Shown here: positions 1-7,957 of the stretch, one piece after another
How the letters are laid out: each line of letters begins with the position of its first letter
Position numbering within the stretch: the stretch's first letter is position 1
Origin: Peribacillus tepidiphilus
Lineage (GTDB): Bacteria; Bacillota; Bacilli; Bacillales; DSM-1321
NCBI RefSeq assembly: GCF_009466385.1
Contig: NZ_WIAQ01000011.1
Coordinates: 1-64,000 of the forward strand
Length of the DNA stretch: 64,000 nt
Direction of reading: 5' to 3'
Notes under the pieces: model-generated
Seen by the model: only the letters and a program-made list of their open reading frames with translations
Told to the model about the DNA's origin: nothing
Databases searched by the model: none
Translations under genes and position numbers: made by a program

Positions 1-360
1 TAAAGGCATGACCCGTTTTGTGTAGTGTGTTTTGGCATGAATTTTTGCGACTAAATCAAGAAAAAGCTTTTGAAATAGATCTGGGTTTATACCATTTAAT
101 CGCCGTGACAACTGTGAAATACTAATAGAATTAAGGTCGATCCCCTTTTGAAGTTGGTCATCAAAAAGGCAATCGCTTAGCGCATGGAGACTTTCGATTT
201 CTTCCAATTGCGCAAAAAGCAGTAATTTTAGAAATGACTCTGTCGTTAATTTTTTCGTATAGTAATCTAATTTCATCGTTTTCACCTGTTCTTCAAATAA
301 TTGAAGATTTATTGGCGAAAACCATTGTCCAAATGAAGTTTTTCGTGTAATCTTGTCCAT
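1..360 (-). pseudogene. IS4-family transposase, N-terminal part, runs off the window edge
   Basis: Read on the minus strand from an ATG at 360, an open frame of 120 codons starts MDKITRKTSFGQWFSP and continues to base 1 without a stop. The stretch with LLLFAQLEEIESLHALSDCL and SQLSRRLNGI resembles the N-terminal domain of Bacillus IS4-type (DUF4372-like) transposases. The DDE catalytic core would lie outside the window, so I cannot tell whether the copy is intact. Bases 361-565 upstream hold no gene I can support; the IS end probably lies near 390-420, but no inverted repeat could be paired. Confidence 0.7.
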
Positions 361-565
361 GAGTTTGGTCCTTTTTAGTGGATTTGGACGGGTTACCACC
401 TAACTTATCCATTATAAAGGACTTTTTCTTTACACAAAATAAAATAAGTGAAGATTGCGAGTCTTTTTAATATTAAAATTTAATTAATGCAACACTAGTG
501 TTATTTAATAAGAAAAGTATTTTATCATGTAAAGGAGTGAAATTCTTTTAGAAAGAGGCGATGAA

Positions 566-802
566 ATGGAAGTAAAAGATCGTATTGTAAAAGCAGAAAT
601 AAATACTATTATTAATGAATTTAAAGATTGTATTGAAATTGGAGTCTATTACTTGGTAGATGGAAGTATTAAAACTTTTGCTACTCTCTGTGATGAAGGA
701 TATCCTTGGAGGGACTACACAGGAGTAGGTGTAGCCTTAACTGAAAGAGAATCTGTGAGATTGGCTTTGGAGGATTTGTATAGGCAGGCTTATCCAAATT
801 AA
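566..802 (+). CDS. Small hypothetical protein, 78 aa
   Basis: I do not recognise this protein. It begins MEVKDRIVKAEINTIINEF, is acidic and has no membrane segment or signal peptide. The ATG at 566 is preceded by purine-rich sequence (AAAGGAGTGA at 531-540, GAAAGAGGCG at 551-560), so translation is plausible. Just downstream, in the next-but-one frame, an open stretch at 784-939 encodes about 50 residues ending VAKQRINVEIKLS but has no start codon. The two pieces could be one older gene split by a frameshift, or two neighbouring small genes of which the second has lost its start. It sits between IS remnants and may be cargo from a mobile element. Confidence 0.45.
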   Translation: MEVKDRIVKAEINTIINEFKDCIEIGVYYLVDGSIKTFATLCDEGYPWRDYTGVGVALTERESVRLALEDLYRQAYPN

Positions 803-939
803 GAGTAGCTATTTACTATAAATTTAGTAATTATGAAGAAACCTCCTTTAAAGGGAATCATTATGTAGAATGCTATATCGTAAAAAATGGAGAATGTGTT
901 GCTAAACAAAGAATTAATGTAGAAATTAAGTTATCCTAA
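784..939 (+). pseudogene. Start-less open stretch of about 50 codons
   Basis: This frame is open from 784 to a TAA at 937-939 and reads ...YYKFSNYEETSFKGNHYVE..., a plausible protein composition, but no ATG, GTG or TTG with a ribosome binding site opens it. It is most likely the remains of the gene at 566-802 or of a lost neighbour. The function is unknown. Confidence 0.3.
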
Positions 940-1141
940 AAATATGTAACTTTGTATAGATTTTTGCCCTCTATTATTTGGAATTTTGCTCTGGTATTAT
1001 CTGTATTTTTATTGTAATCTAAAAGAGGACACCGATACTGGTAATATCGATGCCCTCCATATGTTATCGAGTCACATGGGGTTTGGTTCATCGAAAGGAT
1101 TTTTACGAGAACGACCAGGAAGACCACCCTTTTTGAACTGC

Positions 1142-1179
1142 ACCTCCAATTGTTAGACACACAACTAACAATTGGAGGT
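1142..1179. repeat. Perfect 15-bp inverted repeat at the left end of an IS3-type remnant
   Basis: ACCTCCAATTGTTAG (1142-1156) and CTAACAATTGGAGGT (1165-1179) are exact reverse complements around an 8-nt loop. The arm starts 8 bp inside the sequence TGAACTGCACC (from 1134), which looks like the terminal repeat of an IS3/IS150-type element. The right arm contains GGAGG and lies 12 bp before the orfA ATG, so in readthrough RNA the hairpin would bury the ribosome binding site. That is a known way for insertion sequences to stay silent when transcribed from outside. Confidence 0.6.
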
Positions 1180-1190
1180 TTAGTTTTTAT

Positions 1191-1427
1191 ATGCCTAAAT
1201 TTAACATAGAGGAAAAAAAAGAAGCAGTTATTCGTTATCAACAGGGAACGGAGGGGGTAAAATCTATTGCAAAATCTATAGGAGTCCATCATACAGTATT
1301 ATTAAATTGGATCAAACAATATGAACACCATGGTGAAAATGCCTTTAAAAAGCCCTATACATCCTACACAACACAGTTTAAACTAGACGTACTGAATTAT
1401 ATAAAAGAGACAGGGACGTTCAACTAA
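1191..1427 (+). pseudogene. IS3-family (IS150-like) transposase OrfA, truncated
   Basis: The 78-residue product starts MPKFNIEEKKEAVIRYQQGT and contains a helix-turn-helix (SIAKSIGVHHTVLLNWIKQY), as in IS150-type OrfA proteins that bind the IS ends. Full OrfA proteins are about twice as long. Here the frame stops after KETGTFN, and no OrfB (DDE integrase) follows before the next gene at 1524, so the element is a left-end relic. The ribosome binding site GGAGG lies inside the hairpin at 1142-1179. Confidence 0.65.
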
Positions 1428-1523
1428 ATTCAGAGCCATTTTTTTATGGGAGTTTAGAACCCTCCTAATTTTTTGTAATGCTCTTTGATATAATTGAATT
1501 ATCATAAATTTGGAGGTAACTAT

Positions 1524-1850
1524 ATGCCTGTTTATAATAAATTAGTTCGCGATCGTATCCCAGAAATAATTGAAAGCACAGGAAAAAAGTTTTCTACTAG
1601 GATTCTAGACAACGATGAATACATAAAAGAGTTGAAAAAGAAGAGCTATGAAGAGCTGGAAGAGTATGTGAGTACGACGAGTGATGAAGATGCTCTTGAA
1701 GAGTTAGCGGATTTGCTGGAAATCATTCATGCATTGGCGGAATATCATGGAGCTTCGTTTGAAAAGGTTGAAGAAATTCGTCAGAGAAAGGCGGAGAAAA
1801 GAGGGGGCTTCAAAGAGAAAATTTTCTTGATTGAGGTTGAAGATGAGTAA
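1524..1850 (+). CDS. MazG-like phosphoribosyl-ATP pyrophosphohydrolase-fold protein
   Basis: This 108-residue protein (MPVYNKLVRDRIPEII...) has the all-alpha NTP pyrophosphatase pattern: the VRDRIP opening, EEL/EEY acidic helices and EELADLLEIIHAL, a metal-binding ExxD arrangement. Such proteins hydrolyse non-canonical or excess NTPs; the substrate here is unknown. An upstream in-frame ATG at 1494 exists, but the ATG at 1524 has TGGAGGTAAC ten bases ahead and is preferred. The stop overlaps the start of the helicase-nuclease gene (ATG at 1843), so the two are almost certainly co-translated. In this company a role in nucleotide-based defence is possible (inference); simple house-cleaning is the alternative. 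Confidence 0.75.
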   Translation: MPVYNKLVRDRIPEIIESTGKKFSTRILDNDEYIKELKKKSYEELEEYVSTTSDEDALEELADLLEIIHALAEYHGASFEKVEEIRQRKAEKRGGFKEKIFLIEVEDE

Positions 1851-4287
1851 GGTTCAATTAATAACAAATCAATTAGGTAAACACATCATAAAACAAATGG
1901 AAGCTTCTTCTACGATTTGTATTTTGACGTCTTTTGTGATGAAGTCAGGTGTTGAATATTTACGAGATGCCTTAAAGGCTGCAGCTGAAAGAGGGGCTGA
2001 TATAAAAATATGTACAGGGGATTACTTATTTGTTACCCAGCCGGAAGCTTTGGAAGAGCTTTTACATATTGATAAAAGAATTGAAGTTCGTATTTGGAAG
2101 AGTAACGGAACCTCCTTTCATCCAAAGGCTTATCTTTTTCAAAACGGAGAGCACGAGTGTTTTTTTATTGGGTCTTCTAATCTATCAAAGTCAGCGTTGA
2201 GTAATGGTGTTGAATGGAATGTCTCTATTAGTGATGAAAAAGAGGTGTTTGATGAAGCACTGCAGCAATTCTTAAAAACCTTTTACTCCGACCAGACAGT
2301 GCCACTAAACTCAGAGACTTTGAAGGATTACTATGTCCGATATGAAGAGTATCATAAGTGTCATCCTCAACTTGCTCAAGCTTGGTCAAAAGCTGAAGAG
2401 CTAGATTTAATGCTTCCAACTAAGAACAAGGAAGAGGAGTATGAAGAGGTTATTCATGATCCACCAGTCACCTATGGTGAAATCAAACCTCGTTTTGCAC
2501 AAATTGAAGCGTTAGAGGAGTTAAATAAGACTCTTGAAGAAGAGTACAACAAAGCTCTTGTGGTCATGGCGACTGGTTTAGGAAAAACGTATTTAGCTGG
2601 CTTCTTTTCTCAAAACTTTGAGAGAGTGTTGTTTATTGCCCATCGTGAGGAAATACTGAAGCAGGCCAAGAGCTCTTTCCAGAAAATTATGCCCAATAAG
2701 TCATATGGAATATATGATGGGAAGAGAAAAGAAGGAGAGGCAGATATCGTTTTTGCATCCATATTTACTTTGAGTTCTAGGAAGCATCTTCATTCTTTTC
2801 AGCCAGATGAATTTGATTTAATCATTGTGGATGAATTTCACCATGCAGCTGCGGATTCCTATAAAAGAGTGATCGATTATTTTGAACCAAAGTTTTTACT
2901 GGGGATTACAGCAACACCTGATCGAAATGATAATAAGGATGTCTATGCGATTTGTGATGGAAACGTTGCGTTTCGACTTGATTTTTTAGAAGCTATTGAA
3001 CGAAATTGGCTTTCTCCTTTTAAATATTATGGAGTATATGATGATACGGATTATAGCCAAATTACCTGGTTGGGTAATCGTTATGATGACCAGGAGCTTT
3101 TACAGGTCCAGCTTAGAGACGAAATGGCGAGTAAGATTTTGCAAGCGTGGGTAGATAAAAAACAGACGAGAACAATCGGCTTTTGTTCCTCTATTAAACA
3201 AGCAAACTTTTTATCGGAGTATTTCAATCGAAACGGATATAAAACCGTAAGCCTACATTCAAAACAGGTAGAGGTTGGCAGACATGAAGCGATCGATAAG
3301 CTGACAAAAGGTGAACTGGATGTCATTTTCACAGTTGACCTGTTTAACGAAGGAGTAGATATTCCTTCTGTTGATACCCTTTTGTTTGTTCGACCTACAG
3401 AATCCCTGACTGTTTTTACCCAGCAAATTGGACGCGGGCTTCGACTGCATGAATCTAAAAAGTATTGCGTGATTATCGACTTAATTGGAAATTACCGAAA
3501 TGCGGATATTAAACTGAGTTTATTTGATAAAGAAGGATTAGCTGGCAAGACAAAAAAGATCCTGCCAGTCGTACCAGAAATATGTGATATTCATTTGGAC
3601 GTCAAGGTCATAAATTTACTAAAAGAAATGACACGTAAGAAACAGCCTCGAAGAGAAAAACTATTCCATGACTACATGTCATTAAAGCAAGAGTTAGGCA
3701 GAAGGCCATCCTACCTAGAACTGCATTTGAAAGGTGCTTCCGAAGCTGCTCATTATCGACAGGAGTTTAAATCGTATTACGGCTTCCTTTTATGGGCGGA
3801 TGAACTATCAGAACGGGAAAAAGAAGTCTATAAGCGTTATGAAAACTGGTTAGTCGAAGTAGAGAGAACCTCAATGACAAAGAGTTACAAAATGGTCGTT
3901 CTTCTAGCGATGCTTCAAAGAGGTACAAGTCATTGGTATGATCCAGTAACGTCAAAGGAGGTTGCTCCTTTTTTCCATCACTACTTAACGAGTAAGGAAT
4001 ATCGAAAACGAATGGATTTTACGGATAACGTTACAAAGAAGCTATGGGAATATGATGAAGAAAAAGTCAGCAAGCTTGTTGCTGCAGCACCTATGAAAAA
4101 TTGGAGCGGCAGTTCTAAAGGGTTAATAACATATGAGAATGATGTGTTCGAGCTGCAGTTTGATGTGATCAAAGAAGATGAAGAGATTTTATTCAGCATG
4201 ACAAAAGACATTTGTGAATACCGCCTGCATTATCATTTTGAGAGAGGAAGGCGAAATAGGGAACTTGGTTATGAGAGTCTACAATAG
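1843..4287 (+). CDS. PLD-type nuclease fused to superfamily 2 DEAD/DEAH helicase
   Basis: The 814-residue protein has an N-terminal phospholipase D-like nuclease half (H93-x-K95 in FHPKAYLF, followed by IGSSNLSKSAL) and a C-terminal SF2 helicase. The helicase shows Walker A ATGLGKT at 243-249, DEFH box at 330-333, motif III GITATP near 354-359 and motif VI QQIGRGLR at 527-534. The last ~250 residues are unassigned. One HKD motif is visible, so the nuclease may act as a dimer. The start at 1843 (GAGG upstream, 8-bp overlap with the pyrophosphohydrolase gene) is preferred over 1831. Related HKD-nuclease/helicase fusions occur in restriction and phage-defence islands, and Wadjet lies directly downstream. 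It could instead be a DNA repair helicase. Confidence 0.8.
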   Translation: MSKVQLITNQLGKHIIKQMEASSTICILTSFVMKSGVEYLRDALKAAAERGADIKICTGDYLFVTQPEALEELLHIDKRIEVRIWKSNGTSFHPKAYLFQNGEHECFFIGSSNLSKSALSNGVEWNVSISDEKEVFDEALQQFLKTFYSDQTVPLNSETLKDYYVRYEEYHKCHPQLAQAWSKAEELDLMLPTKNKEEEYEEVIHDPPVTYGEIKPRFAQIEALEELNKTLEEEYNKALVVMATGLGKTYLAGFFSQNFERVLFIAHREEILKQAKSSFQKIMPNKSYGIYDGKRKEGEADIVFASIFTLSSRKHLHSFQPDEFDLIIVDEFHHAAADSYKRVIDYFEPKFLLGITATPDRNDNKDVYAICDGNVAFRLDFLEAIERNWLSPFKYYGVYDDTDYSQITWLGNRYDDQELLQVQLRDEMASKILQAWVDKKQTRTIGFCSSIKQANFLSEYFNRNGYKTVSLHSKQVEVGRHEAIDKLTKGELDVIFTVDLFNEGVDIPSVDTLLFVRPTESLTVFTQQIGRGLRLHESKKYCVIIDLIGNYRNADIKLSLFDKEGLAGKTKKILPVVPEICDIHLDVKVINLLKEMTRKKQPRREKLFHDYMSLKQELGRRPSYLELHLKGASEAAHYRQEFKSYYGFLLWADELSEREKEVYKRYENWLVEVERTSMTKSYKMVVLLAMLQRGTSHWYDPVTSKEVAPFFHHYLTSKEYRKRMDFTDNVTKKLWEYDEEKVSKLVAAAPMKNWSGSSKGLITYENDVFELQFDVIKEDEEILFSMTKDICEYRLHYHFERGRRNRELGYESLQ

Positions 4288-4300
4288 TAGGCTCTTTTTT
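4275..4300 (+). terminator. Rho-independent terminator after the helicase-nuclease gene
   Basis: GAGTCTAC (4275-4282) pairs with GTAGGCTC (4287-4294) with one G-U pair across a 4-nt loop, followed by six T. The stem begins inside the last codons and the stop codon lies in the hairpin. Confidence 0.75.
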
Positions 4301-4361
4301 GTTCCTTTTGATAGGTACTTGATTTTAAATCGGATTCATTAATGATAGGGTGTTATCGTAA

Positions 4362-4561
4362 ACGTTTATTTGTGATGTAATAGTTCATCCTTTATATCAG
4401 AAGCAGGGAATAGGAAAGTTCTTGATGGACAAATTACTTGAAATGTGTAAAAAAGAAGGGAATAAAAGGTTCAGTTATTTTCCGCAAAAGGAAAACAAGA
4501 TTTTTATAAGAATCTCGAATTATTGGAACGAGAGTCAGATGCTCCTTGTATGTCTTTTTAA
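4362..4561 (+). pseudogene. GNAT acetyltransferase remnant, frameshifted
   Basis: Frame 1 reads ICDVIVHPLYQKQGIGKFLM, which contains the GNAT acetyl-CoA binding signature (Q-x-x-G-I-G). After the A-rich run near 4461-4467 the reading continues one frame over as VQLFSAKGKQDFYKNLELLE and ends ...SDAPCMSF at 4561, a normal GNAT C-terminus. The N-terminal half is missing and a 1-nt frameshift splits the rest, so this is a dead gene. It fills most of the gap between the helicase-nuclease and jetD genes. Confidence 0.75.
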
Positions 4562-4699
4562 ATAAATTGTTCTTTATAAAATTTACAAAATATATTTTCC
4601 CATTAATCACAGAATATGCAGATAAAATTTACTATGAAATTTCCCAATTCAATTCCAAAATGATGATATACTTAAAGAAAAACAGATCGGTGATGGTTC

Positions 4700-5716
4700 G
4701 TGAAAGAGAAATTAATGGATTTTTTAAAAATGAGAAAAAAGAGAACCGTTTCATTAAGTGAGTTGGAACAGTTAGCTTCAGGAACTTTGGATTATGACAG
4801 CTTTGCCAGCTGTGTTATGCAATTAGAAGCCGAAAGTATTATTGAAAAAGTCAAGTCACACGGAGAAAATGGGAAAAATCCTTCGTTATCTTATACATAT
4901 CGAGTTAACAAAAGTCTAGTAAAGCAAGACCTTCAAGAGAAAATAAAAGAAGCCAGACTAATTGTACATCCCTCTATTTACCTCGAGGGCTATTTTCATT
5001 TACCTGAAGAACAATGGAAGCAAGACTATCCGATGATTGTAAAAATCAATGAATATTTGAAAAAACACAGCTTCCCAGCTGAACAAGTGCCCGCACCTGA
5101 GAGATCGTTTGAAATCATTGGCGATGAAAAATGGATCACAGAAGGTGGCGGAAAAGAACTGTTAGAACGCATTCGTATATGGAAGCTACTCAAAATCGTT
5201 CCTGTTTCCGATCCATTGATGTTTGCAGTAAATCCACTCATGATACAAAATACATCGCACAAGCACCTAATCGTTGAAAATAAAACAACCTATCAAGGGC
5301 TTCTACCCACATTAACGGAAACTTCCTTTACAACGCTTATTTACGGCAGCGGCAAAAAAATTATCAAAAGCATCGAACAGTTTGATTATCAATTGCCGCT
5401 ACAGTCTTGCCAGCATCATTTCTATTATTTTGGCGATTTGGATCACGAAGGGATTAACATTTGGTATTTGCTATCGAAAAAAATTCAAGTACTACCAGCT
5501 ATTCCTTTTTATGAGGCATGCCTAAGCCAGCCTTATGTGTTTGGCAAGCAAAATCAGCGGAAAAACGATGAGGCGATGAATGAATTTTTATCTTATTTTC
5601 CAAAAGTACAACTAGCTCAAATTACGTCGATGCTGCAAAACGGAGGCTACTATCCTCAAGAAATCATCAAAACAAATGAATTGCAGCACATTTGGAGGAA
5701 TGCTTCATGGAAATAA
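4700..5716 (+). CDS. jetD: Wadjet subunit JetD, Toprim-type nuclease
   Basis: The 338-residue protein has an N-terminal arm (about 1-100) and a C-terminal DUF2220/Toprim-like domain. The Toprim acidic residues are visible: E193 in LIVENKTTYQG and D246/D248 in FGDLDHEGI, like the E...DxD of topoisomerase VI. In the known Wadjet system JetD cuts circular DNA sensed by the JetABC SMC complex. The start is GTG 4700 with a weak GGTGAT; ATG 4715 is an alternative. Its 3' end overlaps jetA by 10 bp. The gene is first in the operon, unlike the jetABCD order of the best-known type I systems. Confidence 0.87.
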   Translation: MKEKLMDFLKMRKKRTVSLSELEQLASGTLDYDSFASCVMQLEAESIIEKVKSHGENGKNPSLSYTYRVNKSLVKQDLQEKIKEARLIVHPSIYLEGYFHLPEEQWKQDYPMIVKINEYLKKHSFPAEQVPAPERSFEIIGDEKWITEGGGKELLERIRIWKLLKIVPVSDPLMFAVNPLMIQNTSHKHLIVENKTTYQGLLPTLTETSFTTLIYGSGKKIIKSIEQFDYQLPLQSCQHHFYYFGDLDHEGINIWYLLSKKIQVLPAIPFYEACLSQPYVFGKQNQRKNDEAMNEFLSYFPKVQLAQITSMLQNGGYYPQEIIKTNELQHIWRNASWK

Positions 5717-7206
5717 AGGACATCACTTTTGGATATAGTGAACGGATCGCTAGAATTGTTTTGTTTGAACCACTTTATGAATTAGAAAGGAAAAAGCAAG
5801 TGGACCTAGAAGGAAACCCGATCGATATGAAAGGGTTAGGGCTGTTGACGCTCTTATTCTTTTTTGAACAAAAGCTGATGCGAAACCATCGCGCAGGGGT
5901 AAAAGAGCTTGCTGCTTTTTTACAAAAAGTAACGGAAAATCAAGTAACACTTGATGTGAGTGGATTTGAAGACTTATCCAGAACCATCATTCAAACGTTT
6001 CGTCCTGCATCAGGCAAAAAACGTGAGGCTTCTTTTTTTAATTGGGAGACAAAGCAGCTGGATACCGTATATTTTTCGATTTTAAAAGCTCATTCCTTTG
6101 ATGTAAAAACGAATTCTCAATATTATACACTCGATGAAGACGGACTAGAACTCGTGTTTGCTACGAAAGAGTTTTATAGTGAGTTTCAGTTATCGATTAA
6201 TCAGCTTATGCTTAGGAAACAGCTAGAAAAAGGTGAATTTAAAGGAGCTCTAAGACAAATTAACGAGATGCGGATTGATGTGGAAGCTTTAGAGGAGCGG
6301 ATGGTGAAGCTCGAGCATGAAATTAAACGAAATATTATCTCGGAGGATACTCATGCTCGGTATAAAGCTTTGCTTGAAGATATCCTATATCGATTGAACT
6401 TAGAGAATGAAGAATTTCAAGAATTGCATGATTTTGTAAAAGAAACAAAAGAACGGCTTTATTACAAGGATCATACAAAGCAGGAACGAAAAACATACGA
6501 ATTAGTCCTTGAAATTTCAAAGGAATTGGAAAAGGTGCATGCTGCTCATACATCGCTTCTTCAAAAGAGTATACATTTGAAAAATACCGCTCTACAAGCG
6601 GCGCAGGAGTCTCTTTATTATGTTGGCATTGACTCTTTTAATTTTGACCAGGATATTACTTCAAGAATGATTAGTTCTCCGCTTCCGTTACAATCTATGA
6701 AAGGGATCATGGCTCCATTTTTGAAGGTGCAGGAAACAAAGCAATGGTCGTTATTAACAGTATTTACCGAACAAAATATAACCGAAGAACGAGAGAAACA
6801 TGAACAAGACGGTTTTCTTGAAGTAAGTGAAGGAGAAACACTACGCTATCAACAAATGATTGCTCGTTATTATGAAAAGTTTATGCAATTATTGTTAGAT
6901 GCAATGGCTGATCATCAAGCGATCTCAATTGAAGATTATTTTCAGTATTTAAAAACAAATGGATATGAGCACTTGTTAGAAAGCCGTTACGTTTACGACT
7001 TTTTTATTCTTCTCCACCACCGTTCTCCGATCCGAAAAAACAGTGAAGGAGAGGACGAACAAACGCATGTATTAGATGGCGTTACTTCGTTGTTAGGCAG
7101 CAAGACGCTTTATGTGACCGAACAACCTAGCATCATTAATGGGTCCAAGCGATTTTCAATTCAAAATATGTTGATTGCAGTAGGAGATGAACACAGTGCA
7201 TTTTGA
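5707..7206 (+). CDS. jetA: Wadjet subunit JetA (kleisin-like, DUF5716-type)
   Basis: The 499-residue protein has a winged-helix-like N-terminal region (KGLGLLTLLFFFEQKLM), a helical middle with predicted coiled coil near 180-290 and a C-terminal domain. In Wadjet, JetA is the MukF-like kleisin that bridges the JetC heads and recruits JetB. A TTG at 5692 is open in frame, but the ATG at 5707 has GGAGG at 5694-5698 and is chosen. It overlaps jetD by 10 bp and jetB by up to 20 bp, showing tight translational coupling. I assign it by context and length; the sequence resembles the DUF5716 JetA group rather than type I. Confidence 0.82.
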   Translation: MEIKDITFGYSERIARIVLFEPLYELERKKQVDLEGNPIDMKGLGLLTLLFFFEQKLMRNHRAGVKELAAFLQKVTENQVTLDVSGFEDLSRTIIQTFRPASGKKREASFFNWETKQLDTVYFSILKAHSFDVKTNSQYYTLDEDGLELVFATKEFYSEFQLSINQLMLRKQLEKGEFKGALRQINEMRIDVEALEERMVKLEHEIKRNIISEDTHARYKALLEDILYRLNLENEEFQELHDFVKETKERLYYKDHTKQERKTYELVLEISKELEKVHAAHTSLLQKSIHLKNTALQAAQESLYYVGIDSFNFDQDITSRMISSPLPLQSMKGIMAPFLKVQETKQWSLLTVFTEQNITEEREKHEQDGFLEVSEGETLRYQQMIARYYEKFMQLLLDAMADHQAISIEDYFQYLKTNGYEHLLESRYVYDFFILLHHRSPIRKNSEGEDEQTHVLDGVTSLLGSKTLYVTEQPSIINGSKRFSIQNMLIAVGDEHSAF

Positions 7207-7957
7207 TGAAGCAACCGTTATGAAAGCATTTGATATCTATTCAGTATTATCACGGAATGGAGTAGCAGAAAAATCACTTCTTAGAGACTACATCGCTGAT
7301 GATGGCGTCCGAGGATTGGTCGATCAATTTGCAAGAAAAGTCGATTGTACGACCATTATTGCAGGTGAACATTTATATATGATTCCGCTTGTAAAACTGT
7401 CCCCATTTCATGTAAGCAATGACTATTTAAAGCGAACGTATTTAAAAGCAAATGCAACAAATACCGACCTTTATCTTTTATATTTTGCAACGATTATTTT
7501 TCTAGGTGAATTTTATGATAGCTATCATTCGAAAGAGCCGACGAGAGATTTTCTCCGATTAGACGAATGGGTAACATGTGTGAATAAGCGAATCGAATCA
7601 CTGAAGGAGCATTCTGAAGAGGATTTAAAACAATATGAAAAGGATTTTTCATACAATTGGACAGCTATTATTGAAAAATGGGATGCAATGGATGATTTAA
7701 AGGAAACAGCAAAGAAACAAACGGGGAATACGATCAGCCGTCTAAGCTTTTTAGACACGGTGAAGCGATTTTTAGTCGACCAGGAGATTGTTGAGGAAAT
7801 CGGAAATCAAGAGCTCAGTTTAACAGAAAAAGCTAAAACGATTGTCCAGCGCTATTTTATGGAATTGGAATATAACCGAGGAATACTAGAGTTTCTATAT
7901 CAGTTTGAAGCGGATAAAGAGGGGGTCCAAACGAATGCCGTCGATCTCGAGAATTAG
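7196..7957 (+). CDS. jetB: Wadjet subunit JetB (MukE-like, DUF6063-type)
   Basis: The product is about 253 residues, mostly helical, with no membrane segment. Its place between jetA and jetC, and its size, match the MukE-like KITE subunit that binds the kleisin. Two starts are open: ATG 7187 sits directly on the AGGAG at 7182-7186, with no spacing, whereas GTG 7196 has proper 9-nt spacing, so I prefer 7196. The gene ends inside jetC (23-bp overlap). Assignment rests on context and overall character. Confidence 0.8.
   Translation: MHFDEATVMKAFDIYSVLSRNGVAEKSLLRDYIADDGVRGLVDQFARKVDCTTIIAGEHLYMIPLVKLSPFHVSNDYLKRTYLKANATNTDLYLLYFATIIFLGEFYDSYHSKEPTRDFLRLDEWVTCVNKRIESLKEHSEEDLKQYEKDFSYNWTAIIEKWDAMDDLKETAKKQTGNTISRLSFLDTVKRFLVDQEIVEEIGNQELSLTEKAKTIVQRYFMELEYNRGILEFLYQFEADKEGVQTNAVDLEN

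Noticed and set aside
936-1292. 118-residue minus-strand frame across the IS3 left end
   Set aside because: It crosses the IS terminal repeat and hairpin and has no homology I can recognise. An IS junction in mid-frame argues against a native gene.
4546-4761. 71-residue open frame upstream of jetD
   Set aside because: It overlaps the GNAT remnant and jetD, has no ribosome binding site and has AT-driven composition.
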